NCBI RefSeq assembly: GCF_002999335.1
Contig: NW_020312096.1
Location: 33,780 to 97,779, forward strand
From: Cyclospora cayetanensis
Taxonomy: Eukaryota > Apicomplexa > Conoidasida > Eucoccidiorida > Eimeriidae
DNA length: 64,000 bases
Direction of reading: 5' to 3'
Below are positions 10,007-19,527 of the stretch, piece by piece. The notes beneath the pieces were generated by a model. It did not search any database, was not told the origin of the DNA, and saw only the letters and a program-made list of their open reading frames with translations. Within the stretch, counting starts at the first letter, position 1. Each line of letters starts with the position of its first letter. Both the position numbers and the translations under genes were made by a program.

Positions 10007-12793
10007 TTGCTGCTTTTGCTGCTGAACGTGCAGGTGCGAGTACGAGTCGGTTGCTGCCGCTGCCCGGCCCAGCTGTTGACAGACAGCGGCAAGATGCTGC
10101 TTTACGGTGCGCATAGGCTTCACGCGTGCACCACCTTCGAGGTAGTTGCTGCTCGAGAAACCCAGCAGCTGCAGCATAGGCAGCGTAGGAATATCTTGTT
10201 CTCGCAAGAGCAGGGAGGTGCGATGCACCAGGAACTGCTGCAGAGACGCCAGATGTTGCGCACTTCCTCCTGGGGGCTTGCACACACTCTGTACGGCCTC
10301 CTCGAGGGTTCGAAGCCTTTCCCCGAGGTGTGCAGAGAGCAAAGCCACTGCAGGAGGCAACGTTGCATGGTGCGTCTGCTGGAGCTGTTGCTGCTGCAGC
10401 TCCTGCTGCTGCATCGGTGCCCCCTCTGCCTTCGCAGTGCCGGCACGTGTTTCTTGTGCTTGTGATGCTGCAGTTGGTGCAGTTTCTGCAGTTGTTGCAG
10501 TTGTTGCAGTTGCTGCAGTTCCTACAGCGCGCAAGTGGCGTGGCCAAGGACCCCGCGCAGTGCGCGTGCCTGCAGGGAGGGGGTAGGCAGCAGCAGCCGC
10601 AGCTGCAACGGCTTGCGTTGCGTGGATTCGCAAGGCAGCGGCAACATCGACTAACGTTCCGCAGCGGCACACGATGTCTGCTGCCCATGCTGCCTCCCCT
10701 GAGGCTAGAGGGCTTGCTGCTGCAGTGCGCTGCAGCAGCACAAGGGCCGATGCGGGAAGAGGGGGAGCCTCGGCCCTGCCTCCTCCTGCTGTAGCTCCCG
10801 ATATACGTTCTCTCGCCACGCGTTGCAGTGCGCTGAGACGACTGCACACGATGGCTGTGCAGCGCTGCTGCTGAATGCGTCGTCCTCGCTGCTGCAGAGA
10901 AGCAGCAACGGGAAGCTTCATGGACCTCCTGATGAGGGGCTGTCGCAGCATCTGTCGCAGCATCTGCAGCAGCATCTGCAGCCGGTGCCGTGCAGCAGCC
11001 ACTGCCGCGTAAACGTGCACCGCTACTGCTGCCGTTTCGACAGCGGCTCCCCCTTCCGCTGCTCCTAAGTCTGCATGCGCAGGGTGCAACGAGGACAGCA
11101 GCCTCTCTGCATAGACTGCTGTGCTTCGTGCGAGCCGTCGTGGTGTACTCAGCGCGCCGTACAGGCCTCGCTTTGCCGCATTTGCAGCAGCACTTGCAGC
11201 AGCAGCAGCCGTTCCTTCGGAGGCTAAACGCAGACTCAGCAAGAGCTGCTGCGTTTGCAGCTGCCCATGGGACTGTGCAGGCGAAAGGGCAGCAGAGCAT
11301 GCAGCAGGGAGCCACGTATTCGGCAAGCAAGCAGCAGCAGCCAGCAGGAGCTGTTTATCTTCGGAAGACGCAGCGTGCGCACACGCCTGCCCGAGCTGCG
11401 GCATTAGACGTGTCAGCAACTTCTCTGTGGCAGCAGTAGTCACTCCGCAAGCTCCTGGTGTCTGTACATCGGAGTGCCGCTGCAGCACTGCTGCACCTGC
11501 GACGAGAAGGGCAGACAAATGCTCGGGTGCCTGAATGTGTTCCGCATGCGAAGCCAAATCTGCGGCTAGATCCTCTAGCTGCGTCTGCAGCAGGCAGTCA
11601 TTCTCGAGCGGCTGCTGCATCTGCTGCTCGCGCTGCTGATGCAGCAACATCTCCAGAAGCGGCTTCAGTTGCAACTCCGCGTTGTCAGCGGGAGCATTGA
11701 TGACGGAACTGCACACAGACCACACTCGAGGCAGTTTGCTCAGGGCAATGTAAGCGCCTAACACGCTGCTGCTTTTGCTGCTGCCTTGTTTTGGAGGCAG
11801 AAGAGGCCACTGCTCTGCAGCGCGAGCAGCGACAAGACGCTGCAGCAGCAGCAGCAGCAGCAAAGCCGCCTCCTGCTGGACTTCAACGCGTTTCAAGGCT
11901 CCCTTTGCTGCTGTCGCACCCACGGCATCTAGCAGCAGCAACACATCATCACTGGTGTTGCTGCTGCTGCTTTTTGCTGCTGCCAAAAAGAACCGCTGCA
12001 GCGCATGCTGATGAAAAGAGTGCGCCTGCACTGGCCAGTCATCAAACGCAGCCACAAAATCCGACAGCAGCGGCGTTCCGCTGCTGTTGCTGCTGCTGCT
12101 GCTCATCTTGCTGCTGCTCCTGGCCGCAGGTTCCACTAGCTGCAAGGATTGCAGGAGCTGCTGAAGCTGCTGCTCCTGCAGAGGAGCAAAGCGCGCGCTT
12201 GGCATGCTTGCAGCCACTGCTGCAGCGATATCCACTATCCTAAAATGCTGCAACTGCAGACGCTTAGCTGCAGCCGGCAGCAGCAACAAATCGGCCTCAC
12301 GGAGCTGCTCAGGGTGCTGCAGCAGCAGCAGCACCACTCGCAGCAAAGTGCGCCAACTAAAGTGTGGCAGCTGCTGCAGCTGCTGCAGCAGCATGCCTTC
12401 CTGCAGATATCGGTAGGCGTCACGCCGAAACGCACGAGGCACAAGCTCTCGCGTCTCTTCTTGAGATTCTTTCAAGGGGACTCCTTGCGGTGATACAGCT
12501 TGCAGCTTTTCTTGTTGCAGCTCTGCAGAGGAGCTATAGCGCCGATTCGCTTCCGTCTGTGTGTTTGCTGCGGTAAAGCTGCCAGCCGTCCATCCTGCCG
12601 GCTGTATGGACACTGCTGGGGAGCGCATACGCAGCAAGGCAAGGCTCTGCGCAAGGCTTCCTACCAGTAAACCTTCTGCAATAGAGCTCCCCCCTACTAG
12701 GGGGCACGCGTAATACTTCACAGTCCTCCCCTGAGGGGTGGTTAGTCGCGAGCCGACATGGAGAGACACCCGGGGAGGCCAAATGCGCCTCAT
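9524..12793 (-). CDS. Large Gln/Ala/Leu-rich helical protein, probably mitochondrial
   Basis: One uninterrupted 1,089-codon minus-strand frame from the ATG at 12793. The N-terminus (MRRIWPPRVSLHVGSRL, later RRYSSSAE) is basic, hydroxylated and acid-poor, like a mitochondrial presequence. The body is almost entirely predicted helix built from Leu/Gln/Ala blocks (for example SWRTLLRVVLLLLQH, RLQLQHFRIVDIAAAVAASM). This resembles the degenerate heptatricopeptide/RAP-type repeat proteins that are numerous in apicomplexan mitochondria, but no RAP domain is visible. A CAG-coded run of about 20 Gln lies at 9955-10022. Long antisense frames over this gene (9774-11330 and plus-strand Ala/Cys-rich ones) are shadows of the CAG/CTG composition. 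Function is unknown; the RNA-binding/mitoribosomal idea is inference. Confidence 0.65.
9955..10022. repeat. CTG/CAG trinucleotide tract
   Basis: About 68 bases of almost pure CTG/TTG on the plus strand are read as consecutive Gln codons in the minus-strand gene. Such homopolymeric amino-acid tracts are a hallmark of Eimeria-type genomes. Confidence 0.9.
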
Positions 12794-12839
12794 TGCGGTT
12801 CGTTTTCGCTGACTCCACTGCTGCTTTAGCTGTTTGTGG

Positions 12840-13100
12840 TACTTGTGGTACTCCGATTACGGGGTTGTTGTTACTGTAGTTGTTGGTGTTGGTGTTATTG
12901 TTGTTGCGCTTGTTGTTGTTGGTGTTCTTGTAGTTGTTGGTGTTATTGTTGTTGCGCTTGCTGTTGTTGGTGTTACTGTTGTTGTTGGTGTTCTTGTAGT
13001 TGTTGCTACTATTGTTGCGCTTGCTGGTGTGGGTGTTGTTGTTGTTGGTGGCGTAACTGTTCCTGTTGTTATTGTTGTTGTTGCTGGTATTGTGCACAAG
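12840..13100. repeat. GTT-rich low-complexity tract
   Basis: About 260 bases consist mainly of GTT/GGT/GTA triplets on the plus strand. On the minus strand they read as Asn/Thr-rich protein, inside a frame (12534-13325) that begins with a hydrophobic segment (YIVPPLAVLLVLGLGLFALL). That frame has no ATG (its first codon is TTG after a TAG), so I list the tract as a repeat and not as a gene. It could be an internal exon of a type II membrane protein. Confidence 0.7.
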
Positions 13101-13557
13101 TGACGGCCGCTGCGGCTGTATCCAGGGTGGCTGTTGTTGGAAGTGTCTCAGCGGACGCCAGTGCTGCTGCCGCAGAGGAGGTGCTGCTGCTCCCCAAGAG
13201 GAGGGAGCGCTTGTTCCTAATGCAGCATTCACGAGTACTAGCAGCGCAAACAGTCCCAGTCCTAGTACCAGCAGCACTGCCAGCGGAGGTACGATATACA
13301 CACCGCCTGTGGTGTTGAAGCCCAACAGCCGCTAAAGGAAAACTCCGCTTCTGGCGAACAGCCAAAGGCATCGGATGCCTCAAAAACCCGAACGGTGGGA
13401 GGGGCCCCAGGGGCCCCTAACTTCTCCTGCTGTTCCTGGGGAGTCGGATAAGCTCTTCAGGGGATGAGGAGCTTCCCCGTATCGACGCTGCGGTGGTATA
13501 AATGCTCAGCCTTAAGGCTTGCCGAAGGGGATCCTGAAGAAAGCGCTATAGGCTCCA

Positions 13558-14034
13558 ATATTTTTTCTAAAAAAGCCGCTTGCTGCTGGCTGCTTGCTTA
13601 CGCAGTTGCTGTTGCTGCTCGGGGCTGTTGCCTTTGCAAGCACCTATGCTACACCGAGGGTTCTCCTTGAGCCAGACATTCAAGAATTCTTTTCAGAAAT
13701 TCTTGAAGGTGCGTATTTCTGTCTCCCAGGTGTATTTGCGCCTTGCGCGCTCATAGCAGGAAGGATTCCTCTGGCGCCGGCCAGCACGCATCGCAGGATC
13801 GGCATGAGCACGAGCGCGCTCACCAACTGCGAGTTTTAGCAACTAGTTTGCGACAGTGACGAGAACTGCGCGCCAATTGCAACACTGCAACTCGGCCGTG
13901 CCTTTGTCACCTCTGCTACTCTCGTAAGGTGTGTAGAAAGCACCACCTTCCAGCTAACGAGAGACGAAGGCATCGGCCGCCGCTCCAGCATCGAACTCAA
14001 CAGCATCAACAGAAACACAACTACGTCATCTTAG
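13558..14034 (+). pseudogene. Broken or mis-started small secretory protein gene
   Basis: A frame with an excellent signal-peptide core (FFLKKPLAAGCLLTQLLLLL, GAVAFAST) begins right after a TAG, with ATA at 13558 where an ATG would be expected. It runs to a TAG at 13837-13839. The same frame then reopens and reads CDSDENCAPIATLQLGRAFV, then CVESTTFQLTRDEG, to a TAG at 14032-14034. An intron 13710-13846 (donor GTGCGT, acceptor AACTAG) would join the two parts in phase and remove the internal stop, leaving only the start codon missing. Either an upstream exon supplies the ATG or the gene is decayed. Two cysteines and a short ectodomain resemble coccidian surface-antigen-like proteins only loosely. 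Family unknown. Confidence 0.4.
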
Positions 14035-14235
14035 CGACAACCATCGGCCTCCTTCTAGAAGAAGACGCACCAAAATGGAGGCTTCCGAACCTTTGCAGCC
14101 TTCAGAGGCCCTAAAAGACGAACTGTTCATGTCCATCGTACTTACCTACCCCTAACCCGTATATCATAAGCATCTATATGGAACAATAGGACCGACACAC
14201 CGAATAGTATACAGCGCACACGCAGAAGCGCAGTC

Positions 14236-16067
14236 ATGCGCATGGACGCTTCATCTTCTTCTCGAGATTACGAAGCTCTGGTGTTGTATATACAGTCCGC
14301 ATTCCTGTGTTGCTTGTCGTCTGTGGCGCCACAGGAAAGAGGCAGCGGTTCCTCCCTCCTTTTGCGTGCCTTAGCTTCGTCGAAAGCGGATGGTTCTCAG
14401 GGATCTGAGAGCGCCCTAAAGCAATTTATTGCTTCCGCAAGGAACGAAGATGGACGGAGCTTGCTACACATGGCAGCGGCAGCAGATGATGAAGAGTCTT
14501 TGAAGCTCCTCCTAGACTGTGGAGTGGACCCTTTGGCTACAGATGAAGTCAGCAGACTCTTTACCGCTTAGCGTGTTTCTTGCATTTCACTAATTGTTGT
14601 GCATAGGTGCATCTCTATGGAATTGCCGTGTGTCCAATGGACGAGGGGCTGTGCGTTTTTCTTCGTTGGGCTTGTGCCACAGTGTGGATTTTCAGCGCTT
14701 CACGTGGGATGCTCTGTTGGCTCTTCGGGCGCTGTCTCGCTCCTCCTGGCCGCAGTTTCCAATGCCAAGCAGAAGGCACAGTTCACCTCGATGGTTACTG
14801 AGTCTGGGGGTTCTCCCTTGTTGTACGCCGCCTCTAAAGGTATTCATCAGCTCCACTGCATCTAGGAATGCGACACCGGAAAAGCGAAACAGACAGCTGT
14901 GAATAGGGCAAATACTGAAATCGGAAAAAATCATAAGAGCCCGTACATCCACCGGCATGTTCGGTCTATGATTTACGGAACGCCTGCATTCCATCCTGCG
15001 AAATTTCTTGGTGCGGGTGTCGTTTCAGGACATCTTGATGTTGTTGAACTGCTGCTGCATCATGGCGTAGATATTAACACCAAGGGTTACGGAAACGTAC
15101 GCCTAGGGCTCTGTTGTAGTCTGTATGTAAACTCTCTCTGACGTGCTGGCCTACGGAGGACCAACGTCGTGTACTTACATGACCTTGAAAATACTAAGAT
15201 TTTGGATGTGGTGCCGTGCAGCACACTGCCATCTCCCGAGCTGTGTCTGCTGGAAGGAAGCCTATCGTAACGCGGCTTCTTGCCGTTCCTGGAATCGACC
15301 TTGCTGTACGTGTTTCACCCCAAATTCTCACGTGAACCAGAGGTACAGGCGAGCAGCCAGAGCAGACACCCCCTCACGTCCTACATCCGCACATTTGTGT
15401 GAGATGGATTGCGGGTGTGGCCCTCGCAGGTGAAAGAAACAGGCTCAGGCGATAATCTCCTTCACTTAGCGGTGGTCAGCGTGCCCCAGACGCGAGTGCC
15501 AATGAATTTTGGCCGTCCCATTCATAGATTTCCACCCCAAAATACACATGCACCTATATATGTCTATATGCATTTTCGTATATGACACAGCCACGCCTCA
15601 AACAGCGCCGTTGCCACGCGGGCACACCCGTGAGGGGCGTAAACCCTTTGTGCGTGTGTGGGTTGCAGAGCGCTGGGAGAGCCGACATTTACTGGGAAGT
15701 TGCACAAATGGCCCCTCAGCTGGAAAATGAGAAAAATGCGGTGCGCTGTTTCCAGATGACTGCAACGGGTCTGCCCGTTTACCCCTGCGATTGCAGTTTT
15801 GTTAATGCATATATATATATCAATCGACCTGCTCTTCTCTCGTATCTTTTATCAAGCTGAGCTTTTTTAATTACTGCTGTCGGCTTCCGTTGTTTTTTTA
15901 AATGCGTGGCCTTCAAACGGCACTCCAGTACCGGGTGGTGGATGTCTGTGTGGCATCACCAGGCGGGCCTGACACCGGTTGGCGGTGCAACGCATGAGTT
16001 CATGAAGGCGCTCGAGAAGGAAATCAAGCAGACCAGAACAGTGCAAGACGCATGTGAAGACGTGTAA
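14236..16067 (+). CDS. Ankyrin-repeat protein, PSMD10/gankyrin (Nas6)-like
   Basis: Seven exons: 14236-14547, 14683-14839, 15029-15096, 15222-15305, 15430-15474, 15669-15740 and 15963-16067. They join in frame to 280 residues ending in TAA. After an 80-residue N-terminus come about six ankyrin repeats: NEDGRSLLHMAAAADDEESL, CGFSALHVGCSVGSSGAVSL, GGSPLLYAASKGHLDVVELL, HTAISRAVSAGRKPIVTRLL, GDNLLHLAVSAGRADIYWEV, and a capping repeat AGLTPVGGATHEFMKAL. Several repeats are completed only across splice junctions, which strongly supports the map. The number of repeats and the truncated capping repeat match PSMD10/Nas6, an assembly chaperone that binds the Rpt3 ATPase of the 26S proteasome base. That assignment is inference; other ankyrin proteins are possible. 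Two donors use GTCAGC. Confidence 0.75.
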
Positions 16068-17347
16068 CACATCTGAGAGACACTGGAATCGAATGCGGCA
16101 CATCGAGGTCGGCAGTCTGGGTGTCCGGCATTACACCTACTAAGGAGTTCATGCGCTTTACACTTCATACCTACCCCACAACGACTGACAGAAGAGGTTG
16201 CCACCCTTTCTGGAGCGTATTATAAACAAGAGGTGCCTGCTAAACGGAGGTCCTTGGAGTGTAGGGGACCCAGTGTGTCGGTATGGTTCTATCGCAAGGG
16301 TCTTCACTGCTAACCCGCGGTGTGTGGTTCATGCAGACGTTGCCCTTGTTTTCTATGGTCCACAGCATGCATGCGGACAAACGTTGACGTCCGCATCATA
16401 TATATATAGATATTTCTGCACTCTGCGGAGTGTCGAGCATCTATCTACATGCGATTATACGTGTTCACGCGCCGCGCTACAGGGGTTTTTGCGTAGAGTA
16501 AGACCCCCCTACATGAACACATAATCATAGGGACGCAGATACAACTGTATGCAGAGATGAATATCTAAATGCAATATGGGCGTGAACGAATATGCAGCTA
16601 CGTAAGGGGTGGAATCGGAAGCTTTTCCACTTCGCTAAGTGATTTCGGTGTCGTTTTCGGGAGTAGCGGCTTGGGGGGGGCGTATTGAGCCTTGAGGAGT
16701 GTACTTTGCCCCCTCGACCGACCTTCATGGGGTGCGAGCTGATCTAGAGGCAGTGCACACAGAATACGGAATAGGCTGTATGCATTTGCACGAGGAAGTC
16801 GACAGACATGCTGAAGAAGAGGAGCGCTCCAGGGATCAACCATAAGAACCAGACTATAAGGAACCCCATTCTGTATAGAGGTGGAAAGATAAATGCCATG
16901 CTTAGGCTTAGATACGGTGGCAGAGCCCCCAGGAAGGCACCCACCCGCAGAGGGGTTGCATTGGTGCAATGTTTAGAGCATAACCGATATCAACCGATAC
17001 GGGCTGCACGTTGACAGCACGTCTGGTACATCAGAAGCTTAAGCTCGCGGTATGAGCTCTCAGGTGACCTTTTCCTTGTTTCACTGCGTCTGCCCCTCAG
17101 TTCCGTTCTTCGCAGCCAACTCGCCAGCTATGGCCGCAGGAAACAAGCCGAGAACCCTCCCGTCATTGCCCTATAGCCAACGCCCCAATGTACACATGGC
17201 GATCATTCAAAAAAACAGCTGCATAGCTAGCAGCACCAGATTCGTGGCGATTGTGCTCCCGGAGGAGCGCCAGGATACCGGAAGACTTTACTGCAAAAGG
17301 GTGCATGCGCTGACCAAACAAGCAAAAGACATGATTCGCATTTCCGC
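16068..17347. other. Mostly intergenic, with one hydrophobic exon-like frame
   Basis: No complete gene was found. On the minus strand, 16744-16944 encodes strongly hydrophobic sequence (SLSMAFIFPPLYRMGFLIVW, then FLWLIPGALLFF), enough for two membrane helices. It has no ATG upstream, only the internal ATG of MAFIF. It may be a terminal exon of an unrecognised membrane protein. A short TATATA run lies near 16400. Confidence 0.4.
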
Positions 17348-17913
17348 CTAGATTTCGATCTTATCGGGGGGCCAGGACTCAAACTTTTGCGTTTTGTGCC
17401 TCATAAATCGCAGTCCTTTGTCTTCGCTGTATCGGGGAGCCTCGGGTGTCGGTGGCTGAAGGACTTCTGAGAAGTGTGAGAGCAGACGACTCATCTGAAT
17501 ATCCTTTTGCTCAAACGAGAGGCGATCCCACAGGCACCTGAAACATCGCCAATGAATAGATATGCGTAAACCGTATAAAGCGGTTGACGCAGGGAAAGAT
17601 AGAAAACCAACAGTGGCCAGAATCATGGATTTGCATGCTTTGCACGGCATCAAGAAGGAAGCCAGAGGAAAACGCATATCGTACTGTGGCGTGGATTGCA
17701 GAATCCCCCCCACCCCCCCACCTCACCCCACATACAGCGGCAAAAACCCCACAACCCAAGGCACGGCGGTATACCCCCTGTAAAACTGTCAACAGCCACA
17801 AGCCAATCACCTGTGTATCACTGCAACGTTGACTCCAAATTTCGAAAAGAGCCTTTGTTTACACCCAACCAATCCAGAAGGCTTGGGCCGGCCAGGACCT
17901 GCAGCCTCACCAT
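17348..17913 (-). CDS. Small two-helix membrane protein (157 aa), unknown family
   Basis: Three exons on the minus strand, 17913-17822, 17777-17732 and 17683-17348, join in phase to 157 residues. The N-terminal part reads MVRLQVLAGPSLLDWLGVNK. Two hydrophobic segments follow: YTAVPWVVGFLPLY, formed at an exon join, and SMILATVGFLSFPASTALYG. The C-terminal tail is polar and ends HKTQKFESWPPDKIEI. Splice signals are GTGATA/TTACAG and GTGGGG/CCACAG. The size, two helices and basic-aromatic tail resemble lineage-specific subunits of apicomplexan mitochondrial inner-membrane complexes, but I do not recognise the protein. It is also possible that translation starts in an upstream exon, since the frame at 17925-18197 looks partly coding. 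Confidence 0.5.
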
Positions 17914-19527
17914 CGACAAACCTCCTAGGGAAAAAATACACGAAATTTGTTTTCATCACCCGAACCCCCAGCAACAACAGATGTGCCGTTGCCACGAATG
18001 CGCGCGTGGCATTGCGCGGCCATGCAGGAAAGAGCAAGCAGGATGGCTTTTCTGCCCATAGACCTAAAGCTTCCCGGCTGTACTCGTGCCGTCATACCCA
18101 ATGGCATGAGGTAGTCTGTCTCGATCGCCAGGTTCCTTTGCCGAATCAGCAGCGAAGCGAAGAAGAGGTGCTGCTCGTCGTCGGGCCTTCCCAGTGAGCA
18201 GTTCAAATATGAAACGCAGTTCAGGCGCGATAAACACGAGAAAACATCACTCTGTAGATCTTCGCTGCCCTGAAAATCGGCGAAGAGACAGCACTTGTGG
18301 CAAGGGGTGTACAGCAGGAAATGCGATGAGACGAGGGGATTGAACCAACGCGAAGATGCGACCACGCTATAGAAATAACTGCGCTAAAAAATACTCCAGT
18401 GTGGACGAAGAGGTAGGGCTACTGAATGCGATGTTCAGCTTGCAGCCACTAGCCTTCCGAGCAATCGAATAGCTGCCAGGAACGTCCACGGGGGTGCCAA
18501 CGCTTGGCGCTGCCCTGCGCCTTCCGACTTCGCAGCTCGCGTATTTTTACAATTAGCTAGATATCCACGACAACGACCACAGCCCTTACCTGCGGCTGCC
18601 CGTTTAGCAGAATGCCATCAAGCCATCGCAAGTGCAAGCTCTTTTGGAGTCCGAACGGCACCGCGCTGAGCACACAGGATTGAACAGCAGTCCGCCAGTC
18701 TTCTCAACAGGCAGGCACCCCTCCTATATAAATGCGAGAGACAAGGTGTCGGGGAGGTTAAAGGACGGAGGGCAGGAAGCAGCACAGTATGCACAGGAAA
18801 AGCCCGATAAAACGCAGCGACGAAGATGCAAGAAGGTGCCTGAATACGATGCGAAAGAAGCAAACGAAACACGCCAATTCGCTTTACCGTTTGATTGCTT
18901 CCGCTGATTGGGGTTTTTCGACATCTGCGAGATACAAAATCTTGTACAAATAATGCTGCAACCATCCGCTGTGCTGCAGTGTCTCCTCTGATAACTGCAC
19001 AGGCAGGCAGACGGACATATCGACAGACACACACATACACACACACACACACACTCATACATACATCCATACATATATGCATCCATACATGGATTCACCT
19101 GATGTACGTACACTGCAGTTGGTTTCACAGTAAAGGTCTAAGTAGAGGCAGAGACACTTGCACGGCTGGAGGTCCTCCTGCGCTACGGTGTATACGTGAC
19201 TACCGTATTGCAGCTTCTGCTTTCAGTACTTGCCTGTTGGCACGCGCTTTCGAGAAAAAACGCTATAGGAGGAGGTTTCTGAGCGTTGTTGTCGGACGCG
19301 CCGCTGCACTCAGAGAGGCAAAAAAGACTCCCATGCAAGAGAGTAGGTGCAAACCCGAGCACAGACAGAAGACAACCAGCCACGTGACAGGCCTCCATGA
19401 CAAGTGCTTTCTCGAAAGCTTGCAATCCCGCGAATGGCAGAGTTGCACAGCTAGCGGAGGTCAGGAGTGGCATCTGCACAAAGGAAACTGACGGGAAAAT
19501 GGCGAGAACTGCTGTCCCCCTATGCAA
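17914..19527. other. Probably intergenic; CA microsatellite and weak exon-like frame
   Basis: A minus-strand frame at 17925-18365 contains a signal-like stretch (MGRKAILLALSCMAAQCHAR) and could be a 5' exon of the neighbouring small membrane protein, but no join is convincing. The rest shows no coding character apart from the CA repeat listed separately. Confidence 0.35.
19025..19056. repeat. (CA)n microsatellite
   Basis: Thirty-odd bases of CA/ACAC repeat, followed by CATA-rich sequence to about 19090. It lies outside recognised exons. Confidence 0.9.

Noticed and set aside
9774..11330. 518-codon minus-strand frame, Cys/Arg/Ala-rich
   Set aside because: It overlaps the 1,089-codon gene in another frame and reflects CAG composition; no start context or family resemblance.
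12834..13103. Val-rich plus-strand frame
   Set aside because: Pure translation of the GTT repeat; no coding support.
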